Positions 38,349-46,731 of a stretch of 64,000 nt of DNA are shown here, piece by piece. Both the position numbers and the translations under genes were made by a program. The notes beneath the pieces were generated by a model that was given only the letters and a program-made list of their open reading frames with translations, made no database searches and was not told where the DNA came from. The stretch comes from Bacteroidota bacterium. GTDB taxonomy: Bacteria > Bacteroidota > Bacteroidia > Cytophagales > Cyclobacteriaceae. The DNA is taken from NCBI GenBank assembly GCA_027592755.1, contig JAQCLE010000003.1, positions 33,191 to 97,190 on the forward strand. The letters run 5' to 3'. Each line of letters starts with the position of its first letter. Position 1 is the first letter of the stretch.

Positions 38349-39023
38349 CTATCGCTGCTCCTTGCAAGCTTCTTCTATAAGGCGTTTGGCCCTTACCGGG
38401 TTGTACACGCCGCATGGACAAAACCGTACCAGTGTAGCGGCCGCATCTTCCGGGGTCCTTCTTCCCTCCCTAACCATGTCAAGCATTTTCTTGGCGAAAT
38501 TGAACGACACCATGCCATGACCGCACATGGTTGAAAGTTCAAGTACCTGCGAATTCGGGAGATGGTCATGAGGATCGTTGAATGGAAGAGCGTATTCTAC
38601 GCTGTGCCTTGAAACGCCGCATGCCTTGGCAACTCGCTTCGCATTTTCAACAGAAGTACTCATGTTAACTGACAAGCCGAAGTCGGCCTTTACCACCTCA
38701 TCAAAACATGCCTGCGCATCATTCTCATGAGCAAAAACTGCGGACACTGTGCCGGATTTACCTACTTCATCAATCACCTTATTCCAATCAGGTTTTTTAT
38801 TTCGGGTCCAATGGGCACTAGGTTTCAGCCCTTTTTCAGGTGCCAGGCTACTTCGATTTCCATTTCCGATATTGGCAGGGTTATGCTTTGCACAAATCCT
38901 TAAAAAATCCTTGAGTTTTGGGATGCAGTCGTCGTCATTCAGTCCCTTTGCTGGTATGGCAAAAATGATATAATCATCCCGAAAGCTTTCGGCGCTTCCA
39001 TATCTATGTAAAGTGTTTGTCAT
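38349..39023 (-). CDS. Cysteine-motif protein paired with ferredoxin-like protein (possible Hnr C-terminal half)
   Basis: 224 residues, no signal peptide. Its C-terminal part holds MCGHGMVSFNFAKKML (about 165-180) and RFCPCGVYNPVRAKRL (about 200-215), where clustered Cys residues could bind an iron-sulfur centre. The N-terminal part is alpha/beta. It overlaps the ferredoxin-like gene by four bases, so the pair is translationally coupled. The two together total about 503 residues, close to single-chain iron-sulfur reductases such as 6-hydroxynicotinate reductase, of which this might be the second half. That is an inference from size and context, not a proven homology. Confidence 0.7.
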   Translation of the reverse strand: MTNTLHRYGSAESFRDDYIIFAIPAKGLNDDDCIPKLKDFLRICAKHNPANIGNGNRSSLAPEKGLKPSAHWTRNKKPDWNKVIDEVGKSGTVSAVFAHENDAQACFDEVVKADFGLSVNMSTSVENAKRVAKACGVSRHSVEYALPFNDPHDHLPNSQVLELSTMCGHGMVSFNFAKKMLDMVREGRRTPEDAAATLVRFCPCGVYNPVRAKRLIEEACKEQR

Positions 39024-39859
39024 ATGTTGATCTCCTCAATTTTCTTTAATTCAATTTGATTTGTAACCCTTCCAAGCCCCATATTGGTCTTTGCTCGAAC
39101 GTGTACAAACCCCAATTCTTCCAACAAAGGATCAAGAATTTTATCCTCCCCGTTTTCATCACACCTGGTTGAAATACCAACGGCTGTGACTGTGTCTATT
39201 TTGTCATTGACATCATGAACAATGCGCAACACTTCTTCCACTCGTGTGATTTCGGTCTTTATTTCAACAATGGCTGAAAGAATTTTTTCCTGAAGAATAT
39301 CTTCCCTCAAATCACCGGTAGAAGTATTGGTCATAAGGTGGGTAATTGGATTTTTCTTTTCAAAAGTGATTCCGTTTCTCGCTAATTCCCGGGTCATATT
39401 TTGAATCTCGAAAAAACGAACTCCTACTCCCGGCCGACCAAATTCAATGGTGTATCCGACTTCACCGGCACCAACCCGTGGATTCACGTCATTAGTCTTA
39501 ACTTCTTCAGTTCCACGCCCTTTAATACCTGTTGATTTGTGTTCAACCACGGGATCAGAAAAAATTTGCCTGATCAACCGGGGCATTTCCAGGTCATGCA
39601 TTTCAAAGGCACTGGTTGGGCAAACATCGGGTTCAGGTTCAAATCTGAATCTAAGAAATTTAGCTACTTTTCGAACTGTCCGCACCATTGTTGGGTTCAG
39701 GTTTTCAGTACTCATTCCCCGGAAGCAGGCGCCACATTCCACGCAGGCGTCATCATTAATTGTTGCCCTTGTTGTGGACTGGTCAACGTAAATGGCACCC
39801 ATTGGGCAAACCGGGACACAGTTACCACAACCCACACATTTCTGTTGATTAATTTTCAT
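39020..39859 (-). CDS. 4Fe-4S ferredoxin-domain protein with split second cluster
   Basis: 279 residues. The first cluster motif is standard: C8-x2-C11-x2-C14-x3-C18-P. The second is CVECGAC (Cys39, 42, 45) but its fourth Cys, in DVCPTSAFEM (Cys80), comes 34 residues later, with a basic helix between. The C-terminal 190 residues are alpha/beta with a stretch like VGYTIEFGRPGVGVRFFEIQNM and no match I can name. An electron-transfer or reductase role is likely. First gene of a two-gene minus-strand operon, divergent from the dehydrogenase at 40.0 kb. Confidence 0.83.
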   Translation of the reverse strand: MKINQQKCVGCGNCVPVCPMGAIYVDQSTTRATINDDACVECGACFRGMSTENLNPTMVRTVRKVAKFLRFRFEPEPDVCPTSAFEMHDLEMPRLIRQIFSDPVVEHKSTGIKGRGTEEVKTNDVNPRVGAGEVGYTIEFGRPGVGVRFFEIQNMTRELARNGITFEKKNPITHLMTNTSTGDLREDILQEKILSAIVEIKTEITRVEEVLRIVHDVNDKIDTVTAVGISTRCDENGEDKILDPLLEELGFVHVRAKTNMGLGRVTNQIELKKIEEINI

Positions 39860-39881
39860 AAAATGTCCAAAAAGGTAATTT

Positions 39882-39889
39882 CAAAGTTA
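39882..39889 (-). promoter_or_regulatory. Putative -7 element of the ferredoxin-module operon
   Basis: On the minus strand this reads TAACTTTG, a perfect TAnnTTTG match, 22 bases before the ATG at 39859. Upstream TTTG and TTG triplets exist but not at the ideal distance. Confidence 0.35.
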
Positions 39890-39974
39890 TTGAAATATAA
39901 TACAAACATCTGTTCAATTGGGCTTCCTTGAATTAAATACTAATTTCGGATAGCATCAATTCAGAAATAAAGAG

Positions 39975-40829
39975 ATGAATAAAACCATTGGAATTGTAGG
40001 GCTTGGTCGGGTGGGAAAAGAAGTTGCCCGGGGATACCTGGCCAAAGGATATAAAGTAATGGGTTATGACATCGACAACGAAGCCAATTCATTTTTAGAG
40101 TCGTTGGGAGGGAAAGTCGGTGATTCCCCCCAAAAAATAGCAGATTCCAGCGACATCCTTTTAATCCTGGTACTCAATGATGAACAGGTTCATGAAGTCA
40201 TTGAGTCCATCAAAAAGACTTCCAACAAAAATCTCATAGTAATTTGTATGAGCACCATAAACCGTTCAAATCTGGAAAACGCAGCTGCTTCTTGCGCAAG
40301 CATAGGGTTAAGATTCATCGATTGCCCCTTCACTGGTGGCCCCGCGAGGGTAGCAACTGGAAGACTAACATTAATCGCAGCAGGGGAAAGTTCATCAATT
40401 GATATGATTGACACTGATCTTGATGTAATTGGGAATATTACACGGGCAGGGGAAAAGCCAGGTCTTGGTCAGGCGGTGAAACACTGCAATCAATTGTTGG
40501 TAGGAACTACCCAGGCAGCAACAATGGAGGTCATTGCCCTGTCCAGAAGATTAGGTCTTGATCCTAAACTGGTTTGTTCTGTTGTTGGCAGTGGTATTGC
40601 GGGAAGTGATTATTTCAGGTTACTTGCTGAAAGCGTTCTAGATGGAAAACCATCACCGGGAGGCCTGGGTCAAATGTGCAAAGACATGGCTATCGTAGCG
40701 AATACAACAAAAGAAGTTGGGCTGCCAGCTAATGCGGCAAATGCGGCTGCGAAGTATTTTGAAAAAGCCGCCAAACTTGGCATGCAGGACAGGGAAAGTG
40801 CGGATTTGATTGAAGTGGTTGAAGGGTAG
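39975..40829 (+). CDS. 3-hydroxyisobutyrate dehydrogenase-family NAD(P)-dependent oxidoreductase
   Basis: 284 residues. The Rossmann motif GLGRVG (9-14), substrate-loop DCPFTGGPARVATGRL (about 116-131) and catalytic Lys169 in GQAVKHCNQ are as in beta-hydroxyacid dehydrogenases. The family interconverts small 3-hydroxy acids and their aldehydes; members include tartronate semialdehyde reductase and 2-(hydroxymethyl)glutarate dehydrogenase. Its neighbours (iron-sulfur module, amidohydrolase, TRAP transporter) suggest it reduces a semialdehyde released from an imported compound. Substrate not shown by sequence. Confidence 0.9.
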   Translation: MNKTIGIVGLGRVGKEVARGYLAKGYKVMGYDIDNEANSFLESLGGKVGDSPQKIADSSDILLILVLNDEQVHEVIESIKKTSNKNLIVICMSTINRSNLENAAASCASIGLRFIDCPFTGGPARVATGRLTLIAAGESSSIDMIDTDLDVIGNITRAGEKPGLGQAVKHCNQLLVGTTQAATMEVIALSRRLGLDPKLVCSVVGSGIAGSDYFRLLAESVLDGKPSPGGLGQMCKDMAIVANTTKEVGLPANAANAAAKYFEKAAKLGMQDRESADLIEVVEG

Positions 40830-40854
40830 AAGAAGGATGGGTTCTATCGAAAAA

Positions 40855-41175
40855 TGTGCGAGGCCTGAAAATTCAGCGAGGTGTGCGTTGGGACAAGCGA
40901 AGCAGCTTTGAATTTTCTTGATCTTTTTGTTTCGTTTTTGCATCAAGGCAAAAATGAAAAGAAAGCAAATTCGACACCACCCAATCGGTTTTCCAGGACA
41001 CTTTAGAGATGGAATAGACTACTTCAAAGTTTAACTGTTCATTCGGCCAGTCTTTTTCATTTCTTTTCCTTGGATGAAAAGAAACGAAACAAAGAAAAAT
41101 CAAGGCATCCCGACGTTTCGGGACGACGCTTCCACCCTCAAGGCCAGCTTTTACCTCGCCGTTTTGCCGGGCCGA
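40855..41175. repeat. Intergenic element with long imperfect inverted repeat
   Basis: The 429-base gap between the dehydrogenase and amidohydrolase genes holds no credible gene. An arm at about 40918-40966 (cttgatctttttgtttcg...) is the imperfect reverse complement of one at about 41051-41105 (...cgaaacaaagaaaaatcaag), and a perfect hairpin TCCCGA-CGTT-TCGGGA lies at 41108-41123. Copies of similar sequence are, as I recall, scattered in Bacteroidota genomes and give spurious short reading frames. A MITE-like or REP-like nature is an inference. It may interrupt or insulate an operon. Confidence 0.65.
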
Positions 41176-41258
41176 CGCTATAAGTTCTAATTAGAAGATA
41201 TTCTCTGGTTAAATAATTTGTATATTTCTTTGATAGCGGATACATATCAAAAAATCAA

Positions 41259-42422
41259 ATGGTTATTGCAGCGGATTTATTGTGGGATGGAATAAACGAT
41301 AAACCCTTATCTAACTGGGGGATGGAAATTGTCGGGGAAAGGATAAGAAACGTTACACCAATTGATCAATTAGACACTTCAGTAGAAGAAATGGTCATCC
41401 TCAGGGATTGTACAATCATGCCCGGATTGATTGACAGCCATACGCATCTCTCCATGGATGCAAGCCTGGAGAATTACCTTGACCACATGTCTGATCCTCT
41501 TGAGGAGTTAACTGCAAGGGCAATAGCGATGATGAAAAAGGACCTTGACGCAGGCATTACGACTTGTAGATGTTTGGGAGACAGGGAGTTTTTGGACGTC
41601 GCGTGCAAGGAGGCCATAGAAAGCGGTCTTGTTCAGGGCCCTAACATACTCATTGCAACCCGTGGAATAAAATCACCCACTGGTCATGGCTTTGTAGGAT
41701 ATCCTTTTGAAGGTGCTGATGAAATTGTCAGGGCGATAAGGGAGAATGCCAGGGCTGGTGCCGACCTGATAAAAATTTACATTTCCGGAACCCTGAAAGG
41801 GAGTGGAAACCTTCCCTCGTTTTTAAGAAGGGAAGAAATCAGGATAGCCATTGAAACAGCTCATGAATGTGGATTACCGGTTGCATCTCATTGCGTTGGA
41901 GGAGAAGGATTGGATTGGGCGTTGGAACTTGGGTTAGATACACTTGAACATGCCTATCATATCACAGCCGAACAAATTGAGAAACTATCCAATTCTAATA
42001 CCAAACTGGTGCTTACTCCCGGGCCGATGTTATCTGACCAACGAATTCAGCATTTGCCTAAAAACCTTATCCCCGGACATTGCGAAGAAAAAGATGAAAT
42101 TTACAATAACATGGCTTCAATGATTGCTGCCAAAATACCTTTTGCGTTGGGTACTGACGGCATGCATGGTTCATTGCATGAAGAAATTCAATACGCTGTG
42201 GATATGGGAGCATCACATGTTGAGGCATTGAAGGCTGCCACCATTCACGGGGCAAAAGTTTGTGGAATTGAAGAGAATACCGGCTCACTTGAAACGAGTA
42301 AGTACGCCGATCTTATTATTGTTAAAGGGAATCCTTTTCAAGAAGTTAGTGCTTTAAAAAACATCGAAATGGTTATGAAGAGAGGCGATGTGGTTGTTAG
42401 GCTTGATAATAAAGAGACATGA
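41259..42422 (+). CDS. Metal-dependent amidohydrolase (imidazolonepropionase/prolidase-like)
   Basis: 387 residues, no signal peptide. Binuclear-metal amidohydrolase ligands are plain: His61 and His63 (DSHTHL), the carboxylated Lys172 (LIKIYISG), His211 (ASHCVGG), His231 (LEHAYH) and Asp300 (LGTDGMHG). The C-terminal strand YADLIIVKGNPF restores the beta-sandwich part. Members open cyclic amides or cleave C-N bonds. It overlaps the TRAP binding-protein gene by four bases, so the transported compound or a product of it is likely the substrate. Length and fold are compatible with enamidase, but specificity is open. Confidence 0.9.
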   Translation: MVIAADLLWDGINDKPLSNWGMEIVGERIRNVTPIDQLDTSVEEMVILRDCTIMPGLIDSHTHLSMDASLENYLDHMSDPLEELTARAIAMMKKDLDAGITTCRCLGDREFLDVACKEAIESGLVQGPNILIATRGIKSPTGHGFVGYPFEGADEIVRAIRENARAGADLIKIYISGTLKGSGNLPSFLRREEIRIAIETAHECGLPVASHCVGGEGLDWALELGLDTLEHAYHITAEQIEKLSNSNTKLVLTPGPMLSDQRIQHLPKNLIPGHCEEKDEIYNNMASMIAAKIPFALGTDGMHGSLHEEIQYAVDMGASHVEALKAATIHGAKVCGIEENTGSLETSKYADLIIVKGNPFQEVSALKNIEMVMKRGDVVVRLDNKET

Positions 42423-43429
42423 ATGGCAGAATCCTAATATTGGCGCTAAGCACAGTTGTCCTATTGGTATCAGGTTGTAAGAAGGACCAGGGCGACATGC
42501 TTCAACCAAAAATCTCGATTGTTAATGCTCCGAATGACATTGTCACTCTTGGAGCGGATTTCATTGCGGAGCAGGTTAACGAATTAAGTGATGGTAAAAT
42601 ATCACCGAGGGTCTTTCATTCTGGTGTACTGTCCGGAGGACGGGGACAGGCCGAGATTGAGATGTGCCGGCAGGGAAGCATTGAGATTCATGTAACGTCT
42701 ACTGCTTACCTGGCCCATCTTGTACCAAAGACTTCCATTGTGAGTTTGCCTTTTCTATTCCGGGACATGGTTCAGGTGATCAATCTTGTGACAAGCGACA
42801 GCCCATCACTTGCAGTCATCAATAAAGAACTCAATGAAAAGGGCCTTCATGTTATCGCCTGGTGGCCCCGGGGCTTTCGACAACTAACAAATAGTAAGCG
42901 ACCAATTGAACAACCGAATGATTTGGAGGGACTTACCCTCCGCGTGATGAACAATCAGTTGTACGTCGACAACATGAATGCCATTGGCGCCAATCCGGTA
43001 CCCATGGAATGGGGCGAAGTTTACAATGCCCTTCAACTTCATACAATTGATGGGCAGGAAAATGCCGAAGACGTCATTCATGCCAACAAACTTTTTGAAG
43101 CACAGGATTATATGACCATTTGGGACTACTCGACAGACTTTGAAATTGTAATGGTCAATATTGACTGGTGGGAAGGGTTATTGCCGGAACAAAGAGAGAT
43201 CATTCAGGAAGCCGCAGATGCATCTGTGATATTCCAGGCCGAGTTACTTGAGAACAACACTAATGATTTGAGACAGAAAATTGAAGAAGCCGGAATGGAA
43301 ATTAGTTACCTGGGTGAAGACGCTCGAAGGAAGTTCAGGAAAATGGTAGAACCGGTTTGGTTGAAATACGAAGCAATCTTTACTCCCGAATTTATGAAAG
43401 GGTTCCTTTCTGAAATTGAAAAGTATTAG
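42419..43429 (+). CDS. TRAP transporter substrate-binding lipoprotein DctP
   Basis: 336 residues. The leader ends in LVSGC (Cys20), so it is a lipoprotein rather than a free periplasmic protein. The DctP family core includes FHSGVLSGGRGQAEIEMCRQGSIEIHVTS, LPFLFRD, RQLTNSKRPIEQPNDLEGLTLRVM with the carboxylate-binding Arg, and IDGQENAEDVI. It delivers an organic acid or related anion to DctQM. Coupled to the amidohydrolase by a four-base overlap and followed by dctQ and dctM, which makes one operon for uptake and hydrolysis. Confidence 0.94.
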   Translation: MNGRILILALSTVVLLVSGCKKDQGDMLQPKISIVNAPNDIVTLGADFIAEQVNELSDGKISPRVFHSGVLSGGRGQAEIEMCRQGSIEIHVTSTAYLAHLVPKTSIVSLPFLFRDMVQVINLVTSDSPSLAVINKELNEKGLHVIAWWPRGFRQLTNSKRPIEQPNDLEGLTLRVMNNQLYVDNMNAIGANPVPMEWGEVYNALQLHTIDGQENAEDVIHANKLFEAQDYMTIWDYSTDFEIVMVNIDWWEGLLPEQREIIQEAADASVIFQAELLENNTNDLRQKIEEAGMEISYLGEDARRKFRKMVEPVWLKYEAIFTPEFMKGFLSEIEKY

Positions 43430-43458
43430 TTTTCAGGAAAGATCATCGGTTTGACCTA

Positions 43459-44007
43459 ATGCCCAAACAGCTCCGGAGACTATTTGATAACCTGGAAAAG
43501 GTTCTGCTTGTCATCTTTGCGATCCTTTTATTGACGGATGTCCTTATTGGCATATTGGCACGCTACATACGTCTGGATGTCGTTTTTGCAACGGAATTAG
43601 GTAAATATCTTTTCATTTGGCTTTGCATGATTGGCATATCGGCTGCAGCAAAAGATAACCAGCACATTCGCCTGAATTATCTTATTGAAAAAGTTCTCAT
43701 CAACCGAAAGATCACCTGGGTCATTAGCCAGATTCTCTTTTTAATCTTCGCATTGTCATTTTTCTTCTGGGGAGTTCAGCTAACGCTTTCTCATTTGGGT
43801 ACACAACAATCAGCGGTTGGATTTAGCTTCCCAATGTACCTTTTCACCGCAGCGCTTCCGGTGGGCTTTGGCCTGACGGCGATTCGAATTATTGCAGATA
43901 TTTTTCATGTTTTAAAGAAGGATAACCCTCTAACACCCTGGGAAACTTCAGATTTGCATCCGATAGAATCGCCTAATGAGAACATTCATCCAACTTCAGA
44001 GTTATGA
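43459..44007 (+). CDS. TRAP transporter small permease DctQ
   Basis: 182 residues with four membrane segments (near 15-33, 48-65, 87-107, 125-147). The family pattern LFIWLCMIGISAAAKDNQHIRL is clear. DctQ joins the large permease to form the sodium-driven membrane unit. It begins 29 bases after dctP and overlaps dctM by four bases. A hydrophilic 30-residue C-terminal tail is unremarkable. Confidence 0.93.
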   Translation: MPKQLRRLFDNLEKVLLVIFAILLLTDVLIGILARYIRLDVVFATELGKYLFIWLCMIGISAAAKDNQHIRLNYLIEKVLINRKITWVISQILFLIFALSFFFWGVQLTLSHLGTQQSAVGFSFPMYLFTAALPVGFGLTAIRIIADIFHVLKKDNPLTPWETSDLHPIESPNENIHPTSEL

Positions 44008-45284
44008 CTGCGACCTACCTGGCGGTCATTTTGTTCTTTACATTCATGATACTCGGCGTTCCCGTCTCAGTGAGTCTGATGCTTGGGATCGTAATCGCCG
44101 TTCTCAGCTTTGATGTGTATACCATGTTGAGTATTGCTACTCTTTTTTACAACTCACTGGACAGCTACTTACTGGTGGCAATACCTCTGTTTATGCTGGC
44201 AGGAATAACCATGTCCTACGGTGGTGTGGCTAAACGGATATTTGATTTTTCTGAAGCTATGCTTTCCTTCCTTCCCGGACCATTAGGTTCTGTGAATATT
44301 GTCGCCAGTATGATATTCGGTGGCATGAGTGGTTCTTCAGTGGCCGATGTTGCCGGTCTTGGTTCGATAGAGATCCGAGAGATGACCAAGAGAGGTTATT
44401 CCCTTGAATACTCAACTGCAATTACGGTGGCTTCTTCCACCATGGCCGTCATTATACCCCCAAGCATCTTGTTGATCATCTATGCAACTATTGCGAATAC
44501 CTCAGTTGGCGCAACCCTGGCGGCAGGATTGCTTCCCGGGATTATGCTTTCAGGACTTTTGGTTGCCTTGAATACGTTTTTTGCTGTTAAAAACAAATGG
44601 GCAGCCACATCGAAATTCTCTTTTCAAAGGATCCTGAAAACCGGTAAGGATGGATTATCTGCATTGCTTGCCCCTGTAATCATTATAGGAGGAATTTTTT
44701 CCGGGATTTTTACCCCGACGGAAGCTTCTGCGATAGCCTTTGTTTACAGCTTGCTGATTGGAATATTTCTATACAAAGAGCTCAATTTGAAAGGATTTGG
44801 CAGTGTTATTTATGAAGGCGGACGCACCAGTGGCATTGTGGCCATGGAACTTGCTGCCGGACTGCTGTTCTCTAACCTCATGACTTTGGATGGTATACCA
44901 CAAATCCTGGCTATGGAGATTGCCAATTTTAGCGCCAGCCCGATGATTATCATGTTCATGATCAATATTGTCTTGCTTGTTGCGGGGATGTTTCTAAATC
45001 CGGGATTTTCAATAATTGTGTTTACACCACTTTTACTACCAACAGCTCAGGCAATGGGTTTTGATGCGATGCATTTTGGTGTGATTATGGTGACCAACCT
45101 GGCTTTAGGATTAATTACACCACCCGTAGGAGCGTGTCTCTATGTTGGTTCGCTTGTCTCCGGACTTAGGGTTGAAAAAATTATCAAAGTACTTCTTCCA
45201 TTCTACCTGGTGATTGCTTTCGCGTTGCTATTGATCATATTATTTCCGCAGATGAGCCAGGGTTTCGCAGAATTGGTGTTTTAG
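44004..45284 (+). CDS. TRAP transporter large permease DctM
   Basis: 426 residues with about twelve membrane segments. Family motifs include GVPVSVSLMLG, AIPLFMLAG, IFGGMSGSSVADVAGLGSIEI, IIPPSILLIIYA, GIFTPTEASAIAFVYSL and NLALGLITPPVGACLYV. It carries out Na+-coupled transport of the ligand handed over by DctP. Last gene of the amidohydrolase-TRAP operon; an inverted repeat that could end transcription follows directly. Confidence 0.96.
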   Translation: MTATYLAVILFFTFMILGVPVSVSLMLGIVIAVLSFDVYTMLSIATLFYNSLDSYLLVAIPLFMLAGITMSYGGVAKRIFDFSEAMLSFLPGPLGSVNIVASMIFGGMSGSSVADVAGLGSIEIREMTKRGYSLEYSTAITVASSTMAVIIPPSILLIIYATIANTSVGATLAAGLLPGIMLSGLLVALNTFFAVKNKWAATSKFSFQRILKTGKDGLSALLAPVIIIGGIFSGIFTPTEASAIAFVYSLLIGIFLYKELNLKGFGSVIYEGGRTSGIVAMELAAGLLFSNLMTLDGIPQILAMEIANFSASPMIIMFMINIVLLVAGMFLNPGFSIIVFTPLLLPTAQAMGFDAMHFGVIMVTNLALGLITPPVGACLYVGSLVSGLRVEKIIKVLLPFYLVIAFALLLIILFPQMSQGFAELVF

Positions 45285-45373
45285 AGATAAAAGAACAAAG
45301 ACAAAAGATTAAAGATTTTTTGGGAACTGACCTACGATAGATTATATAATCTTTATTCTTTGCTCTTTAATCT
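45285..45373. terminator. Bidirectional hairpin between dctM and the truncated kinase
   Basis: A 33-base A-rich arm (45285-45317) is the imperfect reverse complement of a T-rich arm (45340-45373), sharing AAAGA, CAAAGA and AAAGATTA blocks. With the run of T in the spacer at 45316-45321 it may end transcription from both sides. Its repetitive AAAGA units could also make it a copy of a dispersed repeat. Confidence 0.5.
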
Positions 45374-45384
45374 AATCATCTCAC

Positions 45385-46170
45385 CTAAAGAGTTATCTCG
45401 AAAACAGATCCTTCACCTAACTTGCTTGACACTTTCAGGTTTCCTTTATGCGCCCTGATAATCTGGCGGGAAAGGCTCAAACCTATGCCGGAACCGCCTT
45501 TCTTGGTGGTAAAGAAGGGTATGAAAATATTGTTTAGAATTTCCTGATCCATGCCAGGACCATTATCCTTTATTTTGATCGATGTTAATTGTTCTGACTG
45601 TTCCATAAAAACAGTGACCTCTCCATCTTTCTGACCGTTAAGTGCTTCAATTGCGTTTTTGATCAGGTTAATTAGGACCTGTTCCAGCAGTTGAGGATCG
45701 GCCTTTATAATTACCTCCTTCTTCCCAGAGCTAAATGAAATCTTGATGTCCTTTTTGTTGGCCTCTGTTTTTTCAAGAGATATAATCTGACGGATTAAAT
45801 TCTTAATGTCGAACTCTTCGAGTTGGGGTTGTGGAATTTTAGCCAGATCGCCATAAGAGGAAACAAATTTTACCAAACCCTTGCTTCTCTTCTCAATAGT
45901 TTGGAGGCTTTTTCGGATGTCTTTCTCATCCTCTTCACTTAGCGAAGACAAGGATAAATTTGAACCATCTTCTTGCGTGACCATATGACTGATTACCTCG
46001 GTGAGGGTACTTATCGGAATGACGCTATTCTTGATTTCATGAGTCAGCACCCTGATCAGTTTTTGCCAGGATTCAATTTCATTCTGATCCATCTCAGAGT
46101 TGATGTTGTGATAGGCAACCACTTTAAATTCATCTGACTGCAGAACAACTCTTTTAGCAACAATGGACAA
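45385..46170 (-). CDS. N-terminally truncated sensor histidine kinase
   Basis: 261 residues from a TTG. The catalytic core is intact: H box LTHEIKNSVIPISTL (about 42-56), N box NLIKNAIEAL, G1 DNGPGM, F box FIPFFTTK and G2 GSGIGLSLSRQI. In frame upstream, a tail of a PAS-like domain (PDLLKTTLDLKSDEKVLLKT) continues to about 46240, but then the frame runs into repetitive GT-rich DNA and a stop near 46415, without an ATG. Relatives of this NtrY-like group are longer and have membrane and PAS parts. I regard it as a kinase gene that lost its 5' end, possibly by rearrangement at the repeats. No response regulator is adjacent. Confidence 0.7.
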   Translation of the reverse strand: MSIVAKRVVLQSDEFKVVAYHNINSEMDQNEIESWQKLIRVLTHEIKNSVIPISTLTEVISHMVTQEDGSNLSLSSLSEEDEKDIRKSLQTIEKRSKGLVKFVSSYGDLAKIPQPQLEEFDIKNLIRQIISLEKTEANKKDIKISFSSGKKEVIIKADPQLLEQVLINLIKNAIEALNGQKDGEVTVFMEQSEQLTSIKIKDNGPGMDQEILNNIFIPFFTTKKGGSGIGLSLSRQIIRAHKGNLKVSSKLGEGSVFEITL

Positions 46171-46319
46171 GTAGAAAATCTCATCATGAATGATCGTTTT
46201 GAGTAAGACCTTTTCATCACTTTTAAGATCGAGCGTTGTTTTAAGCAGATCGGGTTGGCATTGCTGATACTGAGCATCCTGGTGGTGCAGATATTGAAGG
46301 CAGCGAATGCTAATCCGGT

Positions 46320-46534
46320 AGAGAGTTTGAAGTGTGAGTGATTGGGTGTGGGTTTGGGTTTGAGTGTGTGTGACTTGATCAGTGTAATCCCTGAATCCGA
46401 TGAATCAGTGATTCAGACAAAGGGATTAAGGATGAAAAGTAAACTAAAAATTAACCGTCATATCGAACAAAGTGAGATATCTCATTGATTGAGGGGACTT
46501 CTCACCCCGACAAAATCGGGGGTTCGAAGTGACG
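46320..46534. repeat. Cluster of palindromic repeats between truncated kinase and TPR gene
   Basis: The 561-base gap 46171-46731 contains the kinase gene's lost upstream part, a GT-rich stretch (46321-46375), a nested hairpin (46385-46428, arms TAATCCCTGAATC and GATTCAG...GGGATTA), and a 79-base element bounded by CGTCATATCGAAC (46456-46468) and GTTCGAAGTGACG (46522-46534), reverse complements with two mismatches. Inside the element CCCCGACAAAATCGGGG forms a small hairpin. Farther on, 46580-46600 holds the CCTGCCTG/CAGACAGG-type palindrome. Such elements recur across Bacteroidota genomes. Confidence 0.7.
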
Positions 46535-46731
46535 ATAAAATAGAATGAAACAGACCACAGCAATTCCTAACCCCTAAAGCCTGCCTGTCGGCAGACAGGG
46601 GGTAGCGTCGGGAACAAACCACAACCACCATGCTTAGAAACTTCCTTTTAGTCGCTATCCGCATTATACTCCTGGTTCCAATTGATAGAAGTCTACTTCA
46701 TTAAGGCTATCTTTAAATAAACTAACAAACC

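Noticed and set aside
40873..41103. 76-codon minus-strand frame in the gap before the amidohydrolase
   Set aside because: It is a product of the inverted-repeat element; its Arg/Lys/Phe-rich text is typical of translated repeat DNA.
46482..46664. 60-codon minus-strand frame in the repeat cluster
   Set aside because: It is formed by palindromic repeat DNA and shows no protein-like pattern.
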